A stretch of DNA of 64,000 bases from Mesostigma viride (Eukaryota > Streptophyta > Mesostigmatophyceae > Mesostigmatales > Mesostigmataceae). The stretch covers positions 34,822-98,821 of the forward strand of contig RPFO01000664.1 in the NCBI GenBank assembly GCA_009746045.1. Direction: 5' to 3'. Below the pieces are notes generated by a model. It did not search any database, was not told the DNA's origin, and saw nothing but the letters and a program-made list of their open reading frames with translations. The translations under genes were made by a program, and so were the position numbers. Position 1 is the stretch's first letter. The number at the start of each line of letters is the position of its first letter. This document shows, piece after piece, positions 10,316-21,354 of the stretch.

Positions 10316-12242
10316 TGGTGCCTTGATTGCTTGAACTAGCTGTTTTGTTCACTGCTGAGAATATTGTAATGGGCAGTGTCAAGTGTTTCCTTTTCTTTTT
10401 TTTAGTAGAAAGGATGCTTGTTCACTGGGTCCCATATAAGGAGTATGGTCATCAAGTTCGCTGCATAGGACGTACTTTACGTCTGCCCTTGATTACAGTA
10501 CTCAGGTTGGCAATAGTGCCTTTTAGCAATCCGCTGTAGTCATAGTTTTACAGCTGGCTTGTCCTAGACACGTGGGCTGTTACGTGTTGTCACCCAGTGT
10601 CTTGGTTAAGACCTGCTGCTTAGGGGAGCCGTGGGAGGCACGCCCGACAGCTCCCCTAGGGCAGCGTGAGGCTGTCTAGATAGATGTTGTAGTTAGAATG
10701 CTGTTAGATAGATGTCGTAGGTAGCTGCATGATGTAGATAGACTAGACCGGTCAGGACTGTTTGCACCCATCCATCCATCCATCGGGGTTAATGCTCCGT
10801 GACTCCCCAACGGGAGCACGAGTCTAATTAATTAATTAGGGGAGCCACTAACACTCCCTGTCACCTGATTTAGGCCATACCGTAATATATAGTATTATAG
10901 GCCACCTGTTGCATGGGAGAAACAGTTTGTTTGTCTCGATCCTGACCGGCTGCCAAGGTTGCCTGTACTGTTTAGTTTGATCTAGTTTTAGCCGCTGTGG
11001 TCACCTGAATGCTCAAGGGCCTTAGGACATTTTCTGTCTAGGGCCTATGGTCTACATGACAATTGTGGTCAGAATGCTTTGGTCAACAAGTTATGCTTCC
11101 AGTGGTTGACATCCGGAGTCTTCCTGCTGCAGTTTTCCTTCTTGGAGCCGATCCAGTGTTCGACAGGCAATGCAGTATGTGGACCTTGGATGGAGAATCT
11201 GGAGTGGCCAGATTTGCATGGGATGGAAAATCTGGAGTGGCCAGATTTGGATGCATGGGTTGGAGAATCTGGGGTGGCCAGATTTTGGAGATCAGTTTTT
11301 ACTTAGTACGTGCTTGCACTGCATGATCCAGTTGTCGGGGAGACCTTGTCTTGGACGCGTGGACTTGGTGCAGTCTACCTACTTTCTATGGATCCAGTTT
11401 GGGATGTGCAGATATGGCACAGTCTTTGTTGCTAATGGGATAGGCAGAGAGAATCTGTTATTATGGTGCTTACTGTGATGCGGCATGCATGGCGGATTCC
11501 ATGAGTGAGCCCTCTCAACACTGTGGTTCCTCATTCTCTGCTTGCGTGTCTTTTGAGGCCATGCTTGCATTTCTTCGGAAGACACTTCCTGTTTCAGCAG
11601 TTCCAGATCCATGCAGTTCCAGTTCTTTTTCCAATTCCAGATCTGCTTCCAGTCGCTATTTCCAGTTCCAGTTCCAGTTCCAGTCCTGTTTTCAGACTTT
11701 TTGAGTCTTCAGCTGGAAGGCGGTTGTTCCTTTCACATGCTTTGTTTGATACCAGTTGTGATGACAATAATGAACCTGCAGAGTACTGGGGTCTTTTCTT
11801 TGTGAGGAGTTGAAGATGAGACCAGTACCACTGAGTTAGTCTTTTCTCTGGTTGGAGTCCCAGGAGAAGACAGTAGTTGATTTAGAGTTTTGGGTTTTAT
11901 TTTATGTGATTTCTGTGTTTTTGAGTTTTGTGTTACAACAACTTCCTCCCCAGATAGGTTGTGTGTTATGTGTTCAGGCTGTGAGTCTTGCCGATGAACT
12001 CAGTTCCCAAGAGGGTTGATGACACCTTTGTGGTCAAGAGTTAAGGCCTGGAGGGATAACTGGGTCATGCGCGGCCAGCCTGTGATTTGCAGACCATTTC
12101 CTTTGTCCATAGATCGACTCAGATCCTTGCAGGGTCAATGATGCCATGTTGGCGGAGACTTGAGGCCTGTGGGGATGCTGGCAGTCATGCGACTGGTCTG
12201 TTTGGCAGAGCTGGTATAGCTCTGTTCCAGTGGGGGGAGGAA
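10316..12242 (+). other. Presumed internal region of an LTR retrotransposon, no gag/pol visible; polypurine tract at its end
   Basis: The stretch ends with CAGTGGGGGGAGGAA directly before the LTR start at 12243, as expected for a polypurine tract and a 3' LTR. No reverse transcriptase, integrase or gag is readable upstream. The element is therefore non-autonomous, deleted, or its coding part lies elsewhere. It also contains a LINE 3' end fragment (10793-10842), a 34 bp tandem repeat around GGAGAATCTGGAGTGGCCAG (11188-11285) and a short GTTCCA array (about 11642-11690). Confidence 0.4.
10793..10842 (+). mobile_element. LINE 3' end fragment with TTAA tail
   Basis: GCTCCGTGACTCCCCAACGG plus GAGCACGAGT followed by (TTAA)n is the same as the 3' end of the ORF1-only LINE at 14606-14642. 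A short, severely 5'-truncated copy of that family is the simplest reading. Confidence 0.6.
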
Positions 12243-12534
12243 TGTAACAGTATTTTCTGACAGTGTGTATACTGTTACATCCAAGTGGACGCGAACTTGT
12301 AGTAATTCAGCGTTCAGTGTATAATAAATGGCTGAGTCCTTTGTACGGCCAAAGTGTTATGATTCCTGGCCTGACTTGACTTTTTGGGACTTATATGCGG
12401 AGTGCCCTTTTGATGGTCCTTTGTGTTGGGCCCTGGACGGTAGGGGACAGTACCTTGGAATCTATGTGTAATCTGACTGATGTCAGTTAGTAGTATCTTT
12501 CGTAAGTTAGGGGTGTAAAGCATATGTATAGAGA
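12243..12534 (+). mobile_element. LTR, first part (split by the LINE insertion)
   Basis: Begins TGTAACAGTATTTTCTGACA and matches, in inverse orientation, the right part of the solo LTR at 31103-31394. It stops at CATATGTATAGAGA, where the inserted LINE begins. Its continuation is at 22894-23465. It follows a polypurine tract, so it is a 3' LTR. Confidence 0.8.
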
Positions 12535-13244
12535 CCGAGCTGGGAGCTGGGGTGGGACGCGGCGCCCGCCCACTACGGGCCGGCCCACTTGGTGGATGTC
12601 ACTGCCAGCGGCCCCTCCTGCCCCATCTGCTTGGACCTGCCTCGCCCTGGTGACGGTCTCTGCCGCCTCCCTGCTTGCGGCCACGTCTTCCATCAAGCTT
12701 GCATCGCCACGAGCTTGCACGTACGCGACCTCCGCCACCTGCCCCCTTTGCCGGGCCGCGGTCCTTTCCCCCTTGCCTCCTGGCGTTCTCCCGCTGGGGC
12801 CCTCGCCCGTGTCCGTGCGCCGCCAGTCCCACGCGCCTGCCCCGACACCTGCCTCCCCTGTGCGTGGTCGTGGGTCGCGCGCCGGCTTGGCTGCCTCCTC
12901 CAGCGCCCCCCTCCCGGCCGTGGGGGCCGTCCCCGCGCCGGTCTTGTCCTCGGCTGCCACGAGCCCTGCTGACCGCCCGGCGGCCGGCCCCGCCCTGGGT
13001 TCCGCTGCAGCTGTAGTTCCTCTGGCTGAGGGTGCTCCCGACCCCTCCCCCTCTCGACCCGGGGCGGCCCAACCGGGTGCATGGCCGGGCGCACCCCCTC
13101 AGATGGCTTCCATTATTGCCAAGTCGATGGTCCCCTTGGTGACCCGTGTGGCGCGCGCCTGCCCAACCGGAATTCGTTGCTGGTGCACATTCGGGCTTCC
13201 CACCCCCACATCACGGAGGCCGCCATGCGCGCCATGGACTGCTA

Positions 13245-14250
13245 ATTATCCTGACCAGCCAATTCCAGATCCGCCTCGGCGACATCACCAGAACGCTCCG
13301 CACCCCAGCCCCCGCACAGCCGGCAGCGCCATCGGCTTCCTCCCTCGGCAAGGATGACATCCGCGCAGTGCTGGAGGAGCACGTGACCTGGCCGCTGGCC
13401 GAGCAGCTGACATCGCTGAACACCACGCTCAACACGGTCGAGGCCCGGGTCTCCAACGTGGAAACCAAGGTCGTCCACAAGCTACAACCCCAGTTCACGG
13501 CGCTACACACCACGGCGCAGGCTTCGGAAACGCATGCTGCACTTGTCTCTCGCCTTAACCAGGTGGAGGGCAAGTGTGGCGTGCTCCTGAAGAAGCTTGA
13601 GGCCATCACCGCCCACACCGAGGCCCTGGCCACACAGGTCCCCAAGATAGCGGAGCAGACGGCCACCATTGCATCCCAGCCACCCCGGCAGGATGCTGGC
13701 GACCTCCCGCCGCTCTCCTACGCGGACCTGCTGCGGTCAGCGACCGCCTCCACCACCGACGCCATCGCCACAAAGCTCCAGGAGCTGGAGGACCACCGCC
13801 AGGCCCAGCAACGGGAGGTCACCGATCGCGCTCGCCGCGAGTGCCGAGTGGTGCTACGTCGCTTCCCCCAGAAGCCAGGTGAGACGTCAACCTCTCTTGC
13901 TGACGAGCTCAAGAACCAGCTTCTTACCCTCATGGGCCTGGTAGGTGAGGTAGAACTGCGTGGGTGCCACCGCCTTCCCCACTCACGGGACAAGGCGGCC
14001 CCCCCACCAGTCCTACTCACCTTCCCCTCCCCTGAGGATAAGCAGCGGTTAATTCCTCTCTCGTCGCAAGCGGTTGCACGACCTCACCTGGACGCTGGAT
14101 GACGACCTCACCCCCGCTCAGCAACAGCAGCGACGCGACCTGTGGCCGGAATACCTCCGCCATAAGCAGGACCCCCAGAAGCCCAAGGTGTACTGGAGGG
14201 GCGGGGACCTGATGATCAACCACAAGATGTGGACGCCCCCAGCGGGCTAG
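13245..14250 (+). pseudogene. LINE ORF1 protein (L1-type, coiled coil plus C-terminal domain)
   Basis: The reading frame opens at the 5' truncation point and carries an extended coiled-coil region (DDIRAVLEEHVTWPLAEQL, then NTTLNTVEARVSNVETKV). A domain follows with RECRVVLRRFPQKPG, PPPVLLTFPSPEDKQRL and, after a frameshift near 14063, RRKRLHDLTWTLDDDLTPAQ and QQRRDLWPEYLRHK. This order matches ORF1p of L1-type LINEs, an RNA-binding chaperone. Stop at 14248-14250. No ORF2 follows. Confidence 0.65.
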
Positions 14251-14642
14251 AATAGCAATAGCCCTAGCTTGTAACCATTGGCGTCACTGCCGCTAAGGCA
14301 GCCATGCCTAGCTGTGCCAACACACCTAGTCACGTGCCGCCAACGCACGGTACACAACCAGCCATAGCCTTAGCCTAGTCCTAGTACAGCCATGCTACGC
14401 CCTGGCTATGTTCAGATTACTTGCCCACGCTCCTTGCTATGATATGCTCACATGGGTCTTATTGCACCCACAGTTTGCCGGATCGTTAGCCTGTCCTTTT
14501 CGCTAGCCGCGCCCGATTGCAGCTGTGGCATGCCTTTGGCATGAAGGAGACTGGGGGTCTCTGCCCTTTCTCCTGTAGTGCACACACAGGGATTAAAAGC
14601 ACTTCGGTGCTCCGTGACTCCCCAACGGGAGCACGAGTTTAA
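14251..14642 (+). other. 3' untranslated region of the ORF1-only LINE
   Basis: No ORF. It ends with GTGCTCCGTGACTCCCCAAC plus GGGAGCACGAGT, in which GTGCTCC and GGGAGCAC can pair as a stem, then TTAA. The same stem occurs at 10793-10842. A stem next to a simple repeat tail is typical of LINE 3' ends recognised by the RT. Confidence 0.55.
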
Positions 14643-16343
14643 CCCCTAAATGGGCAGAAATACTGCCGATGCATCGGCTGTAACTTCACAATTTTGCAAA
14701 CCAGATGCCATCCAACCCACCCATATCCAATGGCTGTCCTTGGGGGCCAAGCATGTCCATGAGTTGCCCTTCGGGTTGGTATATCACAACCTTACATATA
14801 TGCAGGGTAGGCCATGTATAACTGCCGTCAAAGTCAGGGGGGTCAAGACGAGCGTTTTCATTTTTGGTAGAATGTGCATTTTGAATTATGTTGTAAGAGC
14901 TAGGCACCTACCACTTCAGGGATGATAAACAATTATAGTTGCTGAACAGTTTGAGCCATTGGGGTCATCATTTGGGTGGGTATACCAGCAGTTACACCCA
15001 GTACAGCCCATAGGGGTACCGATGGTAAAAAGCAACCAAGGGGGTAGGAGTGGGCATACTACCTACTAATACCTACTAATATGGCCCCCAACCATGCCAC
15101 ACAATACATTTCCCTTCCACAATGATGGGGAAACATAACTGCATCATCACACTGCCCTTACATGGCACCTATGTGCAGGTGCCACCTTGTCCATGCACGT
15201 AGGTAACGTGGTACGGATACCCTACGCAAGGCATGCATTCTAGGAGGCAGCCACCAACAAACTAGTGATTTTAAGCCTATTTCAGCCTGCCCTAGCAAGG
15301 ATAAACTAGGCCTAAGCTGCTATAGCTTGCCAGGTGATGGCCAGCACACCTGGTGGCACATGCTGACAATGGGAAGCTTCTACTCACCGGTTACATGCTT
15401 GATGATGCCACAGAGACCAGCCAACTGCCTCACACTCATGCAATATGTGTGTGGGAAATGTATAACAAACATATATGGAGGTATTCAAACCCATACAGCC
15501 TCTAAAACTTATCACCATCACCCTGTGGCAGGTCAACTGACTGATGGAAGCATCTAAGAAGGGTGTTTTAGAAAGGGGCCAGGCCAGGGTCAAGAAAGAG
15601 CATGTATAATGCAAAAAGAATGTGCTACACAAGCTAGAACGTATATATAAACGTCAAACATCGATAGGAAAACGATGATTAAGCTTTACCAGGCATGGAT
15701 GGCGTTACCTTGGCCCAGGCGGTGGCCGCAAAATGGCGCATTTCGGCACGCCAAAGTTGTGCAGCATGGTCGCTGGATTCGGCGATTTCTGGCCACCCTT
15801 GCACGTTTACGACTACTATGTATCATAAAAAGTACAAAGAAACCAATATATCCTTTAAAATACGCAGGAAAGGTATTGCTGTCAACGTTTCTATCGTCCG
15901 GCCTGATCGCAGTTTTTTCCAGCAAGAACGCTGCCGACACCTATCAAATGGCATTCCCGCGAACCAAAAATTGGCATGTATCATCTTTAGGACGTATAAA
16001 ATCAATTTCCTGAGTTTGGTCAGAAAATTCGAACGAAAACGGAAATGCCATGCGTGGGCGCAAGCCGCCATGGCCAGGTCGTCGTTTTCCGGAATGCACG
16101 TTGTACGCGAAAAAGTACCCTGACCCCTTGTACTTCGACCGACCAGAACACCTCTATAACTTTGTCAGAAGTATGCAAACCCTAGTACCATGCTGTGAGG
16201 AAAATTATAAACTTTCGATCTTCTCAGCTAAACTTTTCCTAATTCTCAATAGTTTTCGCGGCATTTGGTCCCCCGAGAAGGGGCCGACGTGTCGGCTGTA
16301 ACTCAGTTTTAGGCGGAAAATCGGCAGCCAGACCATTTAGGGG
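14643..16343. mobile_element. piggyBac-like non-autonomous DNA transposon, TTAA target duplication
   Basis: Termini CCCCTAAATGG (14643-14653) and CCATTTAGGGG (16333-16343) are perfect inverted repeats, and TTAA flanks both sides (14639-14642, 16344-16347). GCCGAT and GGCTGTAAC recur inverted further inside. TTAA duplication and CCC-starting ends are the hallmark of the piggyBac superfamily. No transposase frame is visible, so it would depend on an enzyme made elsewhere. Confidence 0.8.
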
Positions 16344-18164
16344 TTAATTAATTAATTAATTAATGGACTGCTACCGCTGCCCGGCAGCCCATTGCCAGCG
16401 GATTTTTTCGATCCACGGGCGGTACCAGCATGAGCGGCAGTGCCGCCGCCAAACCCCCCAGAACGGCCTGCCCGGCGGCCCGGCGGCCGCACCGGCCTCC
16501 CGGTCCGGGGCGGCCCCTCGATCGGTCGGCCCCTGCCCCTCCACCGGCATCGCAGGGTACGAGCGATCCGGGGGACCTCTCGGCAGGCTGGGCATTCCTG
16601 GCCACGCTCCCTAGCTTTTGCCGCCTGTGCGCGCAACCCTTGCATGACGCTCCCGGACGTCCCTCACCGCGCCCTAAAACAAGCTCCGGGCGCAGCTTGT
16701 TTACGCGCTGCGCCCTGCTTTCCCTGGCCCGGATGCATAGTCACCCTCTCGACGAACTCGGCCACAAGCTGTTTCTCGTCACCCCCCGGCTCCTCTTAGC
16801 GCCGTTGGAGCGGGGCGTGCGTGGCGTACAGGGTGCGGTCATCGCTCGCTGCCGGCGGTTGAATCCTCCTCGGGGATTGGGAAGGGCTGTGGGCGCTGCA
16901 GCCTCCGGCCTCCACCCGGGTGTCGGGGGCCGCCTCCTTTGCCCGGGTGGAAGCTGACGTCATGCGGTTGGTGCAGGTAGGTGAATTGAGCCGGGCCATG
17001 CAAAAGCTTGAACTGACCGCGTTGGCTCCCTCCACTCCCCCGACCCTGCAGGCTTTGCGCGACCTTCACCCCGACGAACCGGCCTTTGCGGTGCCCGCCC
17101 CGGCCACCCCCCCGCCCCCGCCTATTGTCCTGGACCTGCATGGACATCTTCACGGCTGTGCTGAAGGATCTGCCGAACGCCTCCTCCACCGGCCCCTCAG
17201 GCTGGCGCTACGAGCACCTCTCCGTGATGGCGGGCCATGGCGGGGCGACCGCACTCTTTGAGGCTGCCGCCGACTTGGCCGCGGGGTCCCTGGCCCCGCG
17301 GCGCGCCCTTGGCTGGCTGGGGCACGCCTCATTGCCCTCCTGAAAGACGACGTCCCCCCGCCTGCTGGCCGCGTTCGTCCCATTGCTTGCGGCGAGGTCC
17401 TACGCAAGCTGGTGACGGAAAGGTCATTTGTCGCCAAAAGGCCCCCGAGTTTCGCGCCTACTTCTGCCCCAACCGGAGTGATACCGTGAGGAGTCCGTCG
17501 CGGCCCAGCTTGGCGTCGCCACCAAAGGGGGCAGCGACATCATCGTGCACACAGTTCAGGCCTACCTCGAGACGCATCCGACCCATGTGGCGCTGAAGGT
17601 GGATTGCCACAATGCGTTCAATGCTGTCACCAAGGCTAGCATCTTTGAGGCCGTCGGCGAGGCGTTCCCTGACCTTCTTGCGTGGACAGCAGCCTGCTAC
17701 GGCGAACCCACTCAACTCTCCTTCCTCATGGAGGATGGGACGTTCGCCGACATCGCTTCCCGCACGGGAACCCAGCAAGGTGACCCCCTCGGCCCCTTTT
17801 ACCTGTCTGCCCCGCTGCACAAGGCTCTCCAAGGTGTCCACGCTGCGCACCCGGATGTCGTGCCCCTCGCCTATATGGACGATATCCATGCCCTAAGTTG
17901 GCCCGGCCGACGCTGTGGTTGCCGCCCTGGCTGCCCTTGAAGTGGCCATGGCGGCCATCAACCTTCGGCTCACCCTCCCCAAGTGTGCAGTCTTTTCGCC
18001 CCAGGGGGACTGCTCTGGCTTCCCCGCGGCTATCCCGGGGGCATTGGCGCGGGCGCGTGGTTTCTCGTGCCTGGGCGTCCCTGTGGGTGACCCTGACTAC
18101 GTCGAAGAGCTAGGAGCTCCGGGCCACCGTGGAACAGCGCACCACTAGGAACTCGGGGGTGATA

Positions 18165-18440
18165 TAAGTGGTAAAAAGTGGTAAAATCTATATCACCCGG
18201 TGGTAAAAAGTGGTAAAAAGTGATAAAAAGTGATAAAAAGTGATAAAAAGTGGTAAAAAAGGGGTAAAACTGGTGGTAAAAGGTGGTAAAACAGGGGGTG
18301 GTAAAAGCCTTTACCACCTCCATTTTACCACCTGACCGCCATCGTGGTAAAAAATTACCACCAGGTGGTAAAAACGAGGGTGAAAACAGGTGGTAAAAAA
18401 TTACCACCATGGAGGTGAAAAAATCGGTGGTAAAAATGGT
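18165..18440. repeat. Left subterminal repeats (GTGGTAAAAA / GTGATAAAAA)
   Basis: 10 bp units in mostly direct, partly inverted orientation, for example GTGGTAAAAAGTGATAAAAA, then palindromic pairs around CCACCAGGTGG. In En/Spm elements such repeats are binding sites for the element's DNA-binding protein. Confidence 0.8.
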
Positions 18441-18474
18441 AAAAAATATGGAGGGAAAAAACGCAGATAGATCT

Positions 18475-18600
18475 CACTAGGAACTCGGCTTTGAGAATGG
18501 GTGAGAAAACACGTTTCTCACCTGGGTGAGATGACCCAAAAAAGGTGAGAAAAGGAGAAAACGTGAGAAAAATCTCAAAAAACAGGACGTGAATCAACAG
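18475..18600 (+). mobile_element. Second CACTA-type left end with different subterminal repeats
   Basis: CACTAGGAACTCGG recurs at 18475-18488 inside the element, followed by GTGAGAAAA-type units (GGTGAGAAAAGGAGAAAACG) instead of GTGGTAAAA. It could be the left end of an older, related element carried within the outer one. No separate right end was found. Confidence 0.5.
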
Positions 18601-21059
18601 CACTGGTCAAATCAGGGCAATCAAAATCGCTTCATTAAAATGTTTAAATAATAAATGTTTATAGCCGTCAAGAACCTATCGATTCATACTACCCATTCAG
18701 AGGCTGTTCTGAAATTGTAACCATTGATCATTTTTAATGAATCATCTATACAACACTGTTATGGCTTTATGACACATCCGTCATTGCCTTTCATCTTATA
18801 CGATAGCAGCTAGTGGTTAACGAAGCTGGTCGCTTGCTAGGGCATCATGCTGACCGCTCCCATTTCATTCCCGTGGCGCCTGCAAGAATCCAAGCAAGCC
18901 GCGACACAAGATGCAAGAGAACAAAAAGATATCAGATCCTTGACATAGACATCACCATTCTACAAGGAAGAGCTCGCCAGCACCTAACGGTCCATGCAGC
19001 AAATGTGTAGAATACGATTTAAGACCCAACACTCACTCTTATGGCAAAGCAGCCCATACACATGAATCACACCATGCGCCAGATGTCACACGAGCAAGCC
19101 ACAACGTTGTCGTCGGATCAGAAAGCAACAAACGTGAAAACGCTAGCGGCCCAAATCTGAGATTCCGCGGAACACAGAAAATAAGAAAGCTCAGAAGCTA
19201 CCAGCAAGGGATCGAACATAGGACCTTTGGCATGATTTCGCGGCTGTGTGAGTCTCCTGATCCGAAGGCATCTCACTTAAGTAACGTTTCGAAACAGCCA
19301 AACTGCGAAAACCCTCTTACCGGAGAGTTTTGCCAATATCAAGGAGACAACCAGCGCAGGTCAGAAATCGGGAGAATCCGGACCATGGTAGCTCGAGCCT
19401 GCCGTTATCTTGTCCGCGCTGTCGAGCCGTGCAGGATTATGAATATGAATGGAGATGGAAATGTGTAGCCTTACATGCGAAATAATGGCCGGCTGACGTG
19501 AAGAGCGACTAGATGACCTAGACGGTGGGGCCGGACACAGCTTGCTTGTTTGTGTTTCATCGTGGGCAACGAGTCCAACGACTACTTCCTCTGGGTTGCA
19601 AACTGCGGCAAATTGAACGCAAACCTCATCATGAAATCTTGACCGTCGAAATGTAACGATCCGACGACTTATGCAGTATGCCGCGTAATTTTTTGCGGGA
19701 GAGCCGTTGGGCCGGTTCCCGACGCGGGCGACCAGTGGTTTGCATTAAGTTAACTTACCTGAAGTTTTCCAACAGAAGTTACCCAAGCCGCACGATGGCA
19801 CTCATCGACGGCCTCAGTCTGCTGACTCGTCGGCCCGATTTTGGCGGCACCCAATTTGACCCCAACGGTACCTACCGACAAAGGGCATACATTACCTTTC
19901 ACGCGCACCACGACCCCTTCGAGCTCTGCTATGGCGGTGGTGCCGTGGGGACCGCATCAGACTGCGGGCCCTTATCTTCTATGGCGGTGCTGCCGTTGGG
20001 CCCGAATCAGACTGCAGGCCCTTTATGCAGGCGGGCCCTTAATGCATGTCACTTATTTATTCTTCTGCATACAAATATGAAGCCAAGAAGTCGTGTCCTC
20101 CGGATTTTTGCATTTGCACCGTGTGCAGTTCTTGGACGTTTGGAAACATGCATGGCATATGGCTAATGTAATGACTGACTAGCTAGACCGTTTCAGTGGT
20201 TTTTCATTTGCGGGTATTTCCTCGTAAATGGTGGGAAAGCGATCGCAGCAATGGTTCTCACCACTAGACACTCCCGGCCAGTGAAGCCCGATTAACGTCC
20301 TCATCAAGCAACCTGTTTCCGGCCCCACTGTATAGGTCATCTTACATTCGCTCTTTGCGTAAGCCAGCCATAATTTCAATGAACAAGGCTACACATTTGC
20401 ATACTCTTTTCTTGGTTATCGGTGTGCCTTTGTTTGAATGCAGGGGGGATCGCTGTGCCGACACAACGCGTTCAACGTGCTGGGCATCAAATGAGGGATC
20501 TGGGCGACCACCAGTGCCCGACTAGTGTCACCACTGCCTTCCGGACCTGAGGGCAAGGCTGCAGCCGGAGCTGCAGACGTATTTTCAGGGCTTAGCGCAG
20601 CCGCCAGGCTGCCTGTGTCGAGGAGCGTTTGCTCATCACATATTGCGCAATAGCTTCGGAAAATTATATCAGCGTGTGCGTCTTAGAAAGACGAAGCGAT
20701 TGTGATATTCACAGCCGAATTCGGTGCCCAAACGAGAAAGTTATGATCTCCGCTGTCAGCCATGGCTACCTCGTGGCTCGCGGCTTTGATGGTACATTGG
20801 CTATATTGTATGATAACCCTATAATCCACCTTAGTGGTGCTGAGTTTTTTTTCACATTAATGACTTAATGAAATAAAGCTCATGATTTTTCTCGTGGTAT
20901 ACTGTTGGGGCAGGCGCAGGCGCAAGAAGTCTCCTACGGTTGACAAACACCATATGTAGCAGGTTCACCTGACAACCATGCCAATATTTTGATGATTGAA
21001 TGAATAAAGATGCTTTTCTTGTCGTTTTGCGCCTGACATTTTTGTCGGTTTAGCACTTG
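18601..21059. other. Interior of the CACTA-like element, no gene recognised
   Basis: Unique sequence with only short frames; the longest is 162 codons at 19678-20166 and no domain can be assigned. AT-rich near 18620-18740. Confidence 0.4.
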
Positions 21060-21354
21060 TGTTTTTACCACTTGTGTGCATGCTCATGTGGTATTTTTTT
21101 ACCACTTTTTATCACTTCTTTGGTTTTACCACTTTTTATCACTTTTTACCACTTGCACAAGCCTTTTACCACCACTTTACCACTTTTTACCACAAAGTGG
21201 TAAAAAGTGGTAAAATATACCACTTTTTTACCACTTTTTATCACTTTATATCACTTTTTATCACTTTTTATCACTTTTTACCACCCTTAGACCTCTTTTA
21301 CCACCTCGAGGTGGTAAAAAGGTGGTAAAAAGTGATAAAAAGTGGTAAATTTAC
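21060..21354. repeat. Right subterminal repeats (TTTTTACCAC / TTTTTATCAC)
   Basis: Mirror image of the left block: 10 bp units ending against the terminal inverted repeat. A central CCACAAAGTGG and GGTGGTAAAAAGGTGG make parts of it self-complementary. Confidence 0.8.

Larger units (their letters stand above)
13245..16362 (+). mobile_element. ORF1-only LINE inserted in the zinc-finger codons, 11 bp target duplication
   Basis: Flanked by ATGGACTGCTA at 13234-13244 and 16363-16373. It contains an ORF1 reading frame, a 3' untranslated region without any RT, and a (TTAA)n tail at 16344-16362. Removing it with one duplicate copy rejoins the codons of the second C2H2 finger of the host LINE in frame. 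1.7 kb of its length is a later DNA-transposon insertion in the tail (14643-16343). Confidence 0.85.
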
